In this document: positions 7,441 to 14,737 of the stretch, one piece after another
Numbering within the stretch: position 1 is the stretch's first letter
Layout of the letters: each line of letters begins with the position of its first letter
Virus record (IMG/VR): IMGVR_UViG_3300025630_000051
Span: 1-25,782 of that record
Origin: a virus
Length of the DNA: 25,782 bases
Reading direction: 5' to 3' (one strand)
Made by a program: the position numbers and the translations under genes
The notes under the pieces: generated by a model
Databases searched by the model: none
What the model saw: only the letters and a program-made list of their open reading frames with translations
What the model was told of the DNA's origin: nothing

Positions 7441-9947
7441 TACACTATACCTCTTCTTCCTTTACTTTGCATCGCTTGGTTAATAATACCTGTTATAGTT
7501 CCGCGACGTTCTAATAACAGTTCGTCCATACCTCTAGCATCAACTGTATTGATAGTAAAGTTAACATTTACATTATCACCTCTGCCGCCTAGTCCATTAA
7601 CTGCTTCAGCTACTTCTCTTGGAATAACTGTGCTTGGTTGTTTAGGAACAATAAGTTCTGGCCCATCTTCTCCAACAATAGTGCCTTGGCCTAGTGTTAG
7701 ATTACCACCACGTTGTCTACCTGTGTATTGTTGACTTCTAATTGCACTAACCTGTGCCAAACCACTTGCTACCACTGCCGCGGCCGCAATAAAGTTGAAC
7801 GGTGGTGGATAAGTTGCTAATGCTTTTGTGGCACCCATATAAGTGTTCATAATAGCGTTGGCAATGTTAAATGCTTTTGCCGCCTGGAACGCCTGTTTGT
7901 TCATTTGTCCTAGACTGTTGAACATGTCAGTTGCTTGTCCAATTGCAAATTGTGTTTTTTCTAATTCTGATTTCTTTTCAAATTCTATTCTGTCGCCAGT
8001 TATTTTTTGTTGACGTTCTTCAGCACCTTTTTTCTGTAAGAAGTTTTTCTGATCCGCACTTAAGATTGCATCATTGGCATTCAATGTTGCATTGATCTGC
8101 TTCAACATGTTTTCTTCAAATTTGGCAGTTGTCGCGTCGTTTTGTTCTTGTATCAGTTCATTTAATTTTTTGTTAGAAGCAAGTTTTAATGCATCAAACT
8201 CTTGTTGAGTAAGCAATTCGTTTTCTAGAGCTTCGCTGAATATTTTGAAGTTGTCTTGTTGTTGTTTTTTGAATATTTCTACAGTTGTAAATCTATATTC
8301 ATCATAACTTTTTATTAGGTTCTGTAATTTTGTTTTGAATTCTTTTGTTGCACCTGCCGCCTTGTCAAAAGAACTTGCTACGTCTTTGTTGCCACCTGTA
8401 ATTTCTGCAAGTTTAAGGATTTGATCTTTGTAAGCAGGTATACCTTTTATTCTTGTGTTGTATTCATCTCTTGCGGCCTGTTCTGCTTTATCATAACTAA
8501 CACCTGCGTCAACATACGCCTGTGTCAACATTTCTAAAACATCAGCACCTTCTGCCTGTGCTCTTTTTATAACATCTAGACTGTTTACATATTCCAGACC
8601 TGAGTCTATTGTTTCTGTAATTGCACCTGACACGGCGTTGAATGCTTCAACGGCAGTATTGCCTACTGATACCCTTATGTCTTCACTTGTGCTTTCAATA
8701 ATTTTACCAAGGCCTACAAATTCACTAACTGAGTTGATGCCTCTAATAACACCATTTACAAAACTGTCAAATACACCTGTTAGTTTTTCAATAACTTTTG
8801 CAAAGACGTCTTTTAAGAAAGTTCCTACTGCGGAGAATACTTCTCCTACTTTGTTCATTACAGCAAATATCTGTGATAGTGTCTTACCTAGTCCATTCTC
8901 CATACTTAGGAATGTGATAACACTTGCGGCCGCTACTGCCAACAGTCCAATAGGATTTCTTGCCATTGCGAGTGTTAATGCTTTGACGCCATTTGTAACA
9001 CCTTTTAGAACTGCAATCAATCCTGCGCCACCTAGTGCCGCCGCCGCTATCTTGGCACCTTTGATAAACATACCCATATCAAAGTTTGATTCTCTAAGAA
9101 ACTTTGTAAATTTGAAAATTGCAAAACCTAACTTGTCACCTATGATAGTTGCAAGTGGTAGTGCTCTTTCTAACATTTTGTTGAACACATTTACAAGCTC
9201 TGTCATAGCAGGACCAACTCCACCTTGTCCTATTGCATCTTGAACGTTTTTGAATCCAATCTGCATGTTTGACAATGCTGTTGATAAGTTGTTTAATCTT
9301 GCTTCTGTGGCACCACCAAATCTTTCTTTGATACCATTACCTAGTGCCTCAATAATTTTAGTTGTGTTGCCTGCTTCTTTTGAAAACTTACCTAGTTCAC
9401 TTCTTGATACACCTAATTTTTCTTTTAGGATATCATAAACAGGCAAACCTCTATCAGCAAGTCTATCCAAGTCCATAAGTTCAACAGTTTGTGATTGAAG
9501 TGATCTTGTATAGAAGTCAGTGATAGCAGTCAACGAACCTAGTTGGTCCGTTGTAACCGCCGCGGCATCTGTAAATGTTGTAAGAAGCTCTTTGGTTGGA
9601 TCTATTCCGTTTGATTTTAGTTTAGTAAAGGCAACACTAAGTTCTTCAACGCCAAACTGTGTTTGTGTTGCAAATTCACTTACGAACTTGAATGCTTTTG
9701 TGCCTTCATTTAGACTGCCTGTTACACTTGATAGTGTAGTTCTTAGATCTTCAAATCTAGCAGTTGTGGCAATTATACCTCTTGCTAAATTTGCCGCACC
9801 TATACCACCAAGTGCCGCCACAGCGAGGCCCGCGACTTTGTTAACACTAAGAAGACTGCCTTCAACCTTTTTGATGCGATTGTCAATACCACGTAACGCA
9901 CCTTTGGTTTTATCTACGACTTTTACTTCTATCTGTTGTGTTGCCAT
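7440..9947 (-). CDS. Tail tape measure protein, 835 aa
   Basis: It sets tail length and occupies the tube lumen. It starts MATQQIEVKVVDKTKGALRG, then has a long helical part (FEDLRTTLSSVTGSLNEG, then LGSLTAITDFYTRSLQSQTV) typical of the TP901/Mu-like tape measure family. Hydrophobic segments lie at about 41-57 and 295-350, and long coiled coils at about 530-680. The C-terminal part (IVGEDGPELIVPKQPSTVIP) is a frequent tape-measure ending. At about 1.5 angstroms per residue, 835 residues would give a tail of roughly 125 nm. GGGAGG lies about 12 bases before the ATG. The start overlaps the frameshifted chaperone end (9910) by 38 bases. It has no DSAG, unlike the outer tail proteins. Confidence 0.92.
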   Translation of the reverse strand: MATQQIEVKVVDKTKGALRGIDNRIKKVEGSLLSVNKVAGLAVAALGGIGAANLARGIIATTARFEDLRTTLSSVTGSLNEGTKAFKFVSEFATQTQFGVEELSVAFTKLKSNGIDPTKELLTTFTDAAAVTTDQLGSLTAITDFYTRSLQSQTVELMDLDRLADRGLPVYDILKEKLGVSRSELGKFSKEAGNTTKIIEALGNGIKERFGGATEARLNNLSTALSNMQIGFKNVQDAIGQGGVGPAMTELVNVFNKMLERALPLATIIGDKLGFAIFKFTKFLRESNFDMGMFIKGAKIAAAALGGAGLIAVLKGVTNGVKALTLAMARNPIGLLAVAAASVITFLSMENGLGKTLSQIFAVMNKVGEVFSAVGTFLKDVFAKVIEKLTGVFDSFVNGVIRGINSVSEFVGLGKIIESTSEDIRVSVGNTAVEAFNAVSGAITETIDSGLEYVNSLDVIKRAQAEGADVLEMLTQAYVDAGVSYDKAEQAARDEYNTRIKGIPAYKDQILKLAEITGGNKDVASSFDKAAGATKEFKTKLQNLIKSYDEYRFTTVEIFKKQQQDNFKIFSEALENELLTQQEFDALKLASNKKLNELIQEQNDATTAKFEENMLKQINATLNANDAILSADQKNFLQKKGAEERQQKITGDRIEFEKKSELEKTQFAIGQATDMFNSLGQMNKQAFQAAKAFNIANAIMNTYMGATKALATYPPPFNFIAAAAVVASGLAQVSAIRSQQYTGRQRGGNLTLGQGTIVGEDGPELIVPKQPSTVIPREVAEAVNGLGGRGDNVNVNFTINTVDARGMDELLLERRGTITGIINQAMQSKGRRGIV

Positions 9948-10424
9948 TTTTTACGGCCTCCCTCTGTAACTTGAACCATTCATACCAAAGTTGTATTTCT
10001 AGGACGGATAGGTTCATAACTTCTTCTATGCTTTTATGGATCTCAGTTGCGATCCTCATTACAAGTTGAAGTTCTCCGTCCTCCTTTAGTTTTTTCCTAC
10101 GTCCTGATAATCAGTCGTAGCTGAATTTAATTCAGCACATACTTTTAGCAATACGGCAGGGTCTGCTTCATTCATAAGTTTTGTTCTGTCAAACTTTGTA
10201 AACAATGGATCACCTTCTGGTCCCAATGCTTTTTGAATTAGACTTTCAACCAATGCGTCAACCATTTTACCTGATTGTTGAAGTTCAATAATTTTAGCTT
10301 CAACGGCAAATGGATATGTGCCTTTGTAGTAGATATCAATTTTCCATTCTTCTACTGTCATTTTTTGTAATCCACCACTGAGCTTGCTTTTGTAGTGGGA
10401 TGCAATGTTATTCATTACGCTCAT
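9910..10424 (-). CDS. Tail assembly chaperone, -1 frameshift product (gpGT-like), about 171 aa
   Basis: The zero-frame chaperone ends directly after a slippery A AAA AAC (10095-10089). Slipping back one base lets translation continue 59 codons, from CTA at 10089-10087 to a TAA at 9912-9910. The added part reads LKEDGELQLVMRI...IHKSIEEVMNLSV, then LWYEWFKLQRE, and resembles the helical T domain of lambda gpGT, which recruits tail tube protein to the tape measure. It ends inside the start of the tape measure gene, just as in lambda. The extension is open with a sensible composition, although it lies on bases that would otherwise be a 138-base gap. Confidence 0.85.
10086..10424 (-). CDS. Tail assembly chaperone, short product (gpG-like), 112 aa
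   Basis: An unshifted product ending at the TAA at 10088-10086. It is helical and charged: the N-terminal part holds MTVEEWKIDIYYKGTYPFAV, and the C-terminal part TDYQDVGKN leads into the slippery site. It lies between the gp10-like/tube genes and the tape measure, the standard place for gpG. GGAGATATAA precedes the ATG, which overlaps the stop of the previous gene. In lambda, G is made in large excess over GT. The same ratio is expected here but cannot be seen in the sequence. Confidence 0.85.
   Translation of the reverse strand: MSVMNNIASHYKSKLSGGLQKMTVEEWKIDIYYKGTYPFAVEAKIIELQQSGKMVDALVESLIQKALGPEGDPLFTKFDRTKLMNEADPAVLLKVCAELNSATTDYQDVGKN
10089..10095 (-). promoter_or_regulatory. A AAA AAC slippery heptamer for -1 frameshifting
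   Basis: The zero-frame codons are GGA AAA AAC TAA, so the heptamer A AAA AAC is in phase with X XXY YYZ and sits right before the stop codon. This is among the most efficient known bacterial -1 slippery sites. A GGAGG-like stretch follows at once (10080-10086), but a stimulatory hairpin is not obvious by eye. Confidence 0.85.
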
Positions 10425-10714
10425 TTATATCTCCTTTGTGATATCTCCCTAACGGTAGGTCCTAGAATACCATTAGGTGCTTGTTTAGAACGGCCTTGCT
10501 CTAGGTAATTTATATGACGGGAACGGTTGACAATACGTTTATTTTCAAACGTATTTTCAAGGCGCCAACCGCGTCTTGCTAATCCCGTGTCAATTGGTGT
10601 ATTCTTGCGAGCTACATCCAAAGTATCTTGCGCCATCCTATCTATAATACGGTCTTTTTCTCGTTCAAGTCCGCTCATAGCTTTTTTAGTGCCCTGAATC
10701 CTAACCTCAATCAT
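10421..10714 (-). CDS. HK97 gp10-like head-tail joining/tail component, 97 aa
   Basis: The protein has the features of the HK97-gp10 family: ARKNTPIDTGLARRGWRLEN in the middle (about 35-54) and an H-[IY]-x-x-[YL]-E-x-G module (HINYLEQG, about 68-75). Length is a little short for the family, which often reaches 110-150 residues. It probably acts at the head-tail joint or tail completion step. Its ATG at 10714 lies 3 bases after the tail tube stop, and its own stop overlaps the chaperone start. No missing key residue is apparent. Confidence 0.8.
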   Translation of the reverse strand: MIEVRIQGTKKAMSGLEREKDRIIDRMAQDTLDVARKNTPIDTGLARRGWRLENTFENKRIVNRSRHINYLEQGRSKQAPNGILGPTVREISQRRYK

Positions 10715-10717
10715 AAT

Positions 10718-11131
10718 CTATGAAGTATAGTCTACGATTTCTAGTGCTCCAGATCCCTGGAAGTTGACTGTTGCAGTTACAAGGTCATCAAAACTTGATG
10801 TTCTTGAAATGCTTGTTACCAACACATTGCCTGCAAGTTTTTTACCTGCCGCGTTGCTTGGATAGAACTCAGCTCTTAGAGTTGTATCAGCATCTGGATT
10901 GTTATGTCCTAATGCTAATTGTGCCGCTGTATCATCATACAAGATCTCCATTGATCCTGTAAACTGATGTAAACCAGCTTTGTAAGTTCTTGCCGCATCG
11001 CCCATGACTGTGTCTTCAACCACATCTTTAGTGTGTTCAACTGTCCAGGAACGAACTTCAGCAATAGTAGTTTGGCCTGCACTATCTGCTCCGATAGATA
11101 CTTGACCGTTTTCACCTGTGTATGTTGCCAT
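10718..11131 (-). CDS. Major tail tube protein, 137 aa
   Basis: The repeating subunit of the tail tube. The N-terminus (MATYTGENGQVSIG, then TTIAEVRSWTVEHTKDVVED, then TVMGDAARTYKAGLHQFTGS) is characteristic of short tube proteins of the 130-145 residue class in marine siphoviruses. The fold would be the beta-sandwich shared with lambda gpV. A DSAG (11075-11086, residues about 16-19) sits between QVSIG and TTIAEV, where related proteins usually have a short turn. GGAGAAATAAACT precedes the ATG at 11131. It is upstream of gp10-like, chaperone and tape measure genes, the standard order. Confidence 0.85.
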   Translation of the reverse strand: MATYTGENGQVSIGADSAGQTTIAEVRSWTVEHTKDVVEDTVMGDAARTYKAGLHQFTGSMEILYDDTAAQLALGHNNPDADTTLRAEFYPSNAAGKKLAGNVLVTSISRTSSFDDLVTATVNFQGSGALEIVDYTS

Positions 11132-11134
11132 AGT

Positions 11135-11437
11135 TTATTTCTCCTTTTTAGCAGTTTCTTTAGAATCTTCATCTTCAACTTCTACTTGTTCTGGCGCAAG
11201 GTCTTTTAGTTCCTCATCGTCATGCCAAGCATAACTTTCTGAATCGTCTTCTTTGGGTGAAGTCACAATTTGGGCGGTAGCTGAGATTTTATTCTTGCTA
11301 CTACTTTTTTGTGACTTTTTTTCTTTACCAGAGTCTGCTAATTTATAACCCTGGTCTAGAAATCTTTGCACACGGTCCTCTTGAATTGCTTCTTTGATAC
11401 CGTCTGGATTGATTAGTTTAATATATTTTACTGGCAT
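11135..11437 (-). CDS. Conserved structural-region protein, Lys/Glu-rich tail, 100 aa
   Basis: The N-terminal 35 residues (IKLINPDGIKEAIQEDRV, then FLDQGYKLAD) form a small compact domain with the pattern x-NPDG-x-x-x-x-I-x-E-x-x-V-x-x-x-L-x-x-G[WY], seen in short phage and Mu-like proteins. The remainder is low complexity: a Lys/Ser stretch, then an acidic stretch (DDEELKDLAPEQVEVEDEDS). It lies between the tail completion and tail tube genes, and both boundaries are tight (1 and 3 bases). A role at the head-tail joint is possible, but the function is unknown. Confidence 0.6.
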   Translation of the reverse strand: MPVKYIKLINPDGIKEAIQEDRVQRFLDQGYKLADSGKEKKSQKSSSKNKISATAQIVTSPKEDDSESYAWHDDEELKDLAPEQVEVEDEDSKETAKKEK

Positions 11438-11438
11438 A

Positions 11439-11888
11439 TTATGTCGCTCCTTGTGTAAATGAATAGTGGACTTCTGCTGTTAAGGCAAATTCGCCTAGTG
11501 GCGGAGTTCTGTCTACAATCTCAATGTTTGTTACATGAGTGGTTGCGGCGCGAACTGCATTCAAGTCTCTATTCCTATTTGTGTTCAATGCTTCTTCAAT
11601 GCGTTCAATCATTTCGTTGCGTTTTTCATCAACTGACTGAACGAAACCTTTTCTACCATCACTACGCACAACCCCTCTTATGATGACTTGTAATACACCA
11701 CGACGTGCGCCACCCATTGCTAGGTCCTCACGGTCTTCATTGCCTGTGGTTACAAGTATTGCTGGAAATTGTGTAAGTGCTAATTTGTCTACGTCAAAAG
11801 GTTCTCTGCTGATAAAAGCAGGACGAGGCGGTGACATATCGCCTAAAACTTCAATAATATTTTGTGCTATACTTTCGCGATTGCTCAT
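11439..11888 (-). CDS. Tail terminator/completion-like protein, 149 aa
   Basis: The pattern is that of gpU/tail-terminator-like proteins: an N-terminal helix (MSNRESIAQNIIEVLGDM), then a strand-rich core with FPAILVTTGNEDREDL, a VLQVIIRGVV strand, a second long helix with MIERIEEALNTNRN and a final EVHYSFTQGA strand. Length and position between a head-tail connector and the tail tube fit a protein that caps the tube end. The start at 11888 follows the connector stop after 4 bases. The family call is from pattern and order only. Confidence 0.6.
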   Translation of the reverse strand: MSNRESIAQNIIEVLGDMSPPRPAFISREPFDVDKLALTQFPAILVTTGNEDREDLAMGGARRGVLQVIIRGVVRSDGRKGFVQSVDEKRNEMIERIEEALNTNRNRDLNAVRAATTHVTNIEIVDRTPPLGEFALTAEVHYSFTQGAT

Positions 11889-11892
11889 TTAC

Positions 11893-12345
11893 CTACCTCT
11901 TAAGGCGTAGGTAATATGTAGGTTCTCTTTCAGTATCTTCAATTGTTCCTGAACTGTCTCTATCATATTCTACACCATCTCTTAAAACAAGTTCCATTTC
12001 TCTATCATACTCTTTACGATAGAATTCCATTTTTCTTTCAAATAGATCTTGTTCTGCTTCAAATTTTGATAATTTTGGATAGATATGATAACCAAGTGCT
12101 TGGTAACAGCAGGCGCGAGTAAGTTGACTCGCTGTATATAGATCTTCATCTGGTTCTGACTCTGCGCCAACCAAATATTTTACGTCATACTGTCCGTGTG
12201 TTACAGTTGGCCAATATTTAATTCGTAAATCTCTGAATACGTCGTTTTGAGCTTTTGTGATTTCTGCGTCAAAATCTGGGATACCAAAATCAGTGATATC
12301 AGGTTCGTATTGTTCTATATCTGTTATAGTTGCTAATGTTGCCAT
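11893..12345 (-). CDS. Head-tail connector-like protein with EF-hand-like loop, 150 aa
   Basis: Helical pattern and place right after the capsid suggest a head-completion/connector protein (gp6-like, neck ring). An N-terminal region (TDIEQYEPDITDFGIPDF) precedes DAEITKAQNDVFRDLRI and YTASQLTRACCYQALGYHIY. Near the C-terminus is D-R-D-S-S-G-T-I-E-D-T-E (residues 128-139, 11964-11929), a perfect EF-hand/dockerin-type calcium loop: D at 1 and 3, S at 5, G at 6, I at 8, E at 12. The ribosome site is weak (GGGAAG). A TAAATA motif lies about 50 bases upstream and a terminator separates it from the capsid gene. Confidence 0.65.
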   Translation of the reverse strand: MATLATITDIEQYEPDITDFGIPDFDAEITKAQNDVFRDLRIKYWPTVTHGQYDVKYLVGAESEPDEDLYTASQLTRACCYQALGYHIYPKLSKFEAEQDLFERKMEFYRKEYDREMELVLRDGVEYDRDSSGTIEDTEREPTYYLRLKR

Positions 12346-12390
12346 ATGGGTACTTCCCTTTCTAGTGAGTAGAGTCCTTCTCTATCCACA

Positions 12391-12402
12391 AGTATTTATC
12401 AG
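12391..12402 (-). promoter_or_regulatory. TGATAAATA motif, candidate late promoter
   Basis: Minus strand TGATAAATACTTG lies between the terminator after the capsid gene and the connector start at 12345. A promoter is needed here if the terminator works, which makes this the best placed of the TAAATA motifs. TGATAAATA is also found at 14107 and 22891, and AAATACTTG recurs at 20388. It matches NATAAATA of T4-like cyanophage late promoters. Confidence 0.45.
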
Positions 12403-12431
12403 AATGTGAAAATATATGGTGGATAACGAAG

Positions 12432-12461
12432 AAAAAAGGGCGATGTTGCCACCGCCCTTTT
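12432..12461 (-). terminator. Rho-independent terminator after the capsid gene
   Basis: On the minus strand AAAAGGGCG (12461-12453) and CGCCCTTTT (12442-12434) form a perfect 9-bp stem around a 10-base loop, followed by more T (TTTTTTC to 12431). It begins 25 bases after the capsid stop at 12486. It would end most transcripts carrying the highly expressed head genes, leaving the tail genes to read-through or to a new promoter. Confidence 0.85.
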
Positions 12462-12485
12462 ATGTTAGTAAAGTCTATTCAACTA

Positions 12486-13328
12486 TTACAGTTGAGCGTC
12501 TGCGATGATACCAACACCATAAGCGTCAAATAACTCAGAAGCGCCATATGCCATAGAACCAACAAATTCTGTTGCTCTTAGACTTGCGTCTCTTTGCTCT
12601 TCAATTCTCATGTCACGCTTAACCATGTAAGCGATAGCATCTGCACTCATTGCCGCACCAACAAATCCACCAGCACTTGGGCCAGTTACATTGTTAGTTT
12701 CAAAGATTTGCATACCTGCAACCTGACCAACATAACCTGATCTTAGAGCTTCGTTAGCTAAATCGTGGTTGTTCATTGGAGTGTTGCCGTTACCTGCAAG
12801 TGTCTTCTTAAGTTGGAATGCTTGGTATGGGTGTAAAATACACACATATGGTCCAGGAGCATTGTTAGCTCTTAGAGTAGCGGCCGCTTTGAAAATATCG
12901 TCCACTGTAATCTCTGCCGCACCTGATCCAACAGTATTTGAAAATCCTTCAAATAATGCCGCAAGTGACTGGTCCACTTTGTTTGCCATTCCGTCACCAA
13001 TCTGACGACCAATCGCCGCCGCTACGTCTTCTGCGGCACCTTCACGTGCGATGTCAGTTAGTGATACATTAACACCAATTTCACTTGCTGTTACAGTTGT
13101 AACGTCAGTTGAAAAAGTTGTTGGTGTGCTAAGGTCTGTGCCCTCAGCTACTGCGGCCGCCGCAATAGTTCCATACTTTGGAATCTGTGCTACTAGGCCT
13201 GGTGTTCCTACCATGTTGTAATTTCTTACTAATGGACGGATAACCGTTCTTTCACTTAAAGTGAATGCCGCCGCTTGAACGATATTTGCATATAGATCAT
13301 TAAGCGTAGTTGTTGTTGAAATTGCCAT
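12486..13328 (-). CDS. Major capsid protein (HK97 fold), 280 aa
   Basis: It forms the head shell. The N-terminal arm (TLNDLYANIVQAAAFTLSER) leads to a beta-strand region (RPLVRNYNMVGTPGLVAQIP) and KYGTIAAAAVAEGTDLSTPT, patterns common in HK97-fold capsids of marine phages. The P-domain helix (DDIFKAAATLRANNAPGPYV, then CILHPYQAFQLKKTL) and the C-terminal MAYGASELFDAYGVGIIADA are also typical. No head-maturation protease is visible nearby. AAGGAG lies about 9 bases before the ATG. It lies directly after the scaffold gene, and a strong terminator follows. It contains PSAGG (near residue 217) but no DSAG. Confidence 0.92.
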   Translation of the reverse strand: MAISTTTTLNDLYANIVQAAAFTLSERTVIRPLVRNYNMVGTPGLVAQIPKYGTIAAAAVAEGTDLSTPTTFSTDVTTVTASEIGVNVSLTDIAREGAAEDVAAAIGRQIGDGMANKVDQSLAALFEGFSNTVGSGAAEITVDDIFKAAATLRANNAPGPYVCILHPYQAFQLKKTLAGNGNTPMNNHDLANEALRSGYVGQVAGMQIFETNNVTGPSAGGFVGAAMSADAIAYMVKRDMRIEEQRDASLRATEFVGSMAYGASELFDAYGVGIIADAQL

Positions 13329-13353
13329 AATTATATCTCCTTATGATAGCAAG

Positions 13354-14049
13354 TTATATACGAACACCTCTTTCGTTCATTATCTTACGATACTGTTCGC
13401 GATGTGTGGGGTTGTTCATATCCAATTTAGTCACATCATTTTCTACCACAGGTGTTTGCTTACCTACTCCTTGTCCTGTGCCTGAACCACTTGGTCCTGC
13501 ACTTACAAAGTGTGGATTCGCTGTAAGGAATTCATTTACCAAACTTGATACTTTGATAGGTTCACCCTTGTCATCATATCTTACTTGTCCGTTTGCATCA
13601 ACAACATCTACGGCGCCTGCTTCATTTAACTTAACTTGGCCTTTTAGTAGTTGAACCACTTGCTGTGGATTAACTGCTTTGTTGGCACTTGCTTCGTTAA
13701 GCAATGCTCCGTCAATTTTGATAGAATGAAGTTCTGTTTCATACTGTTGGATTTTACCTGAAAACTTCTCAGCTTGTTCCTTTAACAGTTTTTCATACTC
13801 GCCACGCTTTTCAAGTTCTTCTTGTTTGCGTGCCTCTTCTTGTCCTACCAAGTTGTTGTAATGATCAAGATCAACATTTGAATATTTCTTTTCAAACTTT
13901 GCTCTTTCTCTTGCAACCCTTTCTGCTACAATGCGATTCACATCGTCTTGTGTCAGTGTTTGTTCCTTTACAGTTTCCTGTGTTGCTACCTGCTGTTCGT
14001 TTGGAGATGCAGTTGTCTCTGTTTCATTTACCGCTGTTTCTGCGTTCAT
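13354..14049 (-). CDS. Scaffolding protein, 231 aa
   Basis: Highly charged and largely helical: the N-terminal 30 residues are Glu/Thr-rich and disordered, followed by a coiled coil from about residue 35 to 110 (DVNRIVAERVARERAKFEKK, then EEARKQEELEKRGEYEKLLK). A DANGQVRYDDKGEPIKVSSL segment and a basic C-terminal HREQYRKIMNERGVRI, expected to bind capsid subunits, complete the usual scaffold pattern (DUF4355-like). It lies immediately upstream of the capsid gene (25-base gap). AGAGGT lies about 7 bases before the ATG. A TGATAAATA motif is 60 bases upstream. Confidence 0.85.
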   Translation of the reverse strand: MNAETAVNETETTASPNEQQVATQETVKEQTLTQDDVNRIVAERVARERAKFEKKYSNVDLDHYNNLVGQEEARKQEELEKRGEYEKLLKEQAEKFSGKIQQYETELHSIKIDGALLNEASANKAVNPQQVVQLLKGQVKLNEAGAVDVVDANGQVRYDDKGEPIKVSSLVNEFLTANPHFVSAGPSGSGTGQGVGKQTPVVENDVTKLDMNNPTHREQYRKIMNERGVRI

Positions 14050-14106
14050 ATTATACCTCTTTCTTTTTGGTTGAGTCTACCACCTACCCTCTTATAGTAG
14101 TATGCT

Positions 14107-14118
14107 TTTATTTATCAA
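14107..14118 (-). promoter_or_regulatory. TGATAAATA motif, candidate late promoter
   Basis: Minus strand ATTGATAAATAAAAG lies in the 86-base gap between the basic 24-aa peptide and the scaffold gene. The first nine bases after AT are identical to those at 12391 and 22891. A promoter here would boost scaffold and capsid, the most needed virion proteins, and the downstream terminator at 12432-12461 would close that unit. No -35-like box is obvious. Confidence 0.45.
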
Positions 14119-14135
14119 TCTAGACAAAAAAATGC

Positions 14136-14210
14136 TTATTTACGGCGTCTACCGCCACGCATTGACTTTTTCTTTTTGTCCTTCTTCTTTTTTCCACCTC
14201 TACTGGCCAT
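14136..14210 (-). CDS. 24-aa highly basic peptide
   Basis: This gene starts at an ATG (14210-14208) and ends at a TAA (14138-14136). AGGAGA lies about 7 bases before the start, a clear ribosome site. The peptide is MASRGG, then KKKKDKKKKS, MRGG and RRRK: 14 of 24 residues are Lys or Arg. It lies between the methyltransferase and the scaffold gene, with 41 bases before it and 86 after it. A protamine-like DNA or RNA binding role, or a function in head assembly, is possible. Small basic peptides of this kind occur near phage capsid genes and have no assigned function. Low complexity makes homology calls unreliable. Confidence 0.65.
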   Translation of the reverse strand: MASRGGKKKKDKKKKSMRGGRRRK

Positions 14211-14251
14211 GGTTTTTTCTCCTATTGTATGACGAATACTGACGCTGGTAG

Positions 14252-14737
14252 TTACAGACATTGCACATACCAGATGCCATTATTCGTAGTTTTTACGGTA
14301 TCAAAATGTTTTTCAATACCTGCCCTCACGCTCTTCCAATCGTAGTCGTGACCCATTACATATCCACCTGGTTTGACTTTTGTCTTATAGGTTTCAATAT
14401 CTCTAGATACGCCTTGTTCGCTGTGATCCGCATCAATAAAAACAAAGTCAAGTGTAGAGTCTTGTATTTGATCTGCTACTTCTGTAGTCTTGCCTTTGAT
14501 AAGTTTACAGCGGTCACCAAACTTTTTTGTTTTGTGGCGAACTTCGCGTTCATTTTGTTTGTGATTCCATTTAGTCCATTTGCCCATACTATCCCAAGCA
14601 TCTATACCTGTCATATGTAACTGTGGACATGTTTCTAAAAGGTGTGTAATAGTTTTACCTTTCCATACACCTAATTCAGCGCCTGTTGAAAGGTCTTTTT
14701 CTTTTATAAATTTTTCTAAGGTATCCCAACGTGCCAT
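14252..14737 (-). CDS. Class I SAM-dependent methyltransferase, 161 aa
   Basis: The Rossmann-fold methyltransferase signs are clear: motif I GAELGVWKGKT (about 19-29), DFVFIDADHSEQGV (about 96-109) and PGGYVMGHDYDW (about 124-135). The pattern matches the Methyltransf_24 group, which includes enzymes acting on sugars, small molecules and proteins. It has no DNA methyltransferase D/N-PP-Y motif, so DNA is an unlikely substrate. Length is normal for the core fold. It is coupled by TAATG to the membrane peptide gene and lies between portal and scaffold. A role in modifying virion or host surface components is inferred, not shown. Confidence 0.82.
   Translation of the reverse strand: MARWDTLEKFIKEKDLSTGAELGVWKGKTITHLLETCPQLHMTGIDAWDSMGKWTKWNHKQNEREVRHKTKKFGDRCKLIKGKTTEVADQIQDSTLDFVFIDADHSEQGVSRDIETYKTKVKPGGYVMGHDYDWKSVRAGIEKHFDTVKTTNNGIWYVQCL

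Noticed and set aside
8638-9243. Plus-strand open frames opposite the tape measure gene, including 8638-9243 and 9520-9969
   Set aside because: They run opposite a well-supported gene and show no domain pattern. Low stop frequency follows from codon composition.
10915-11178. Minus-strand frame of 87 codons overlapping the tail tube gene
   Set aside because: It is another frame of the well-supported tail tube gene and the lysine-rich gene, with no own ribosome site.
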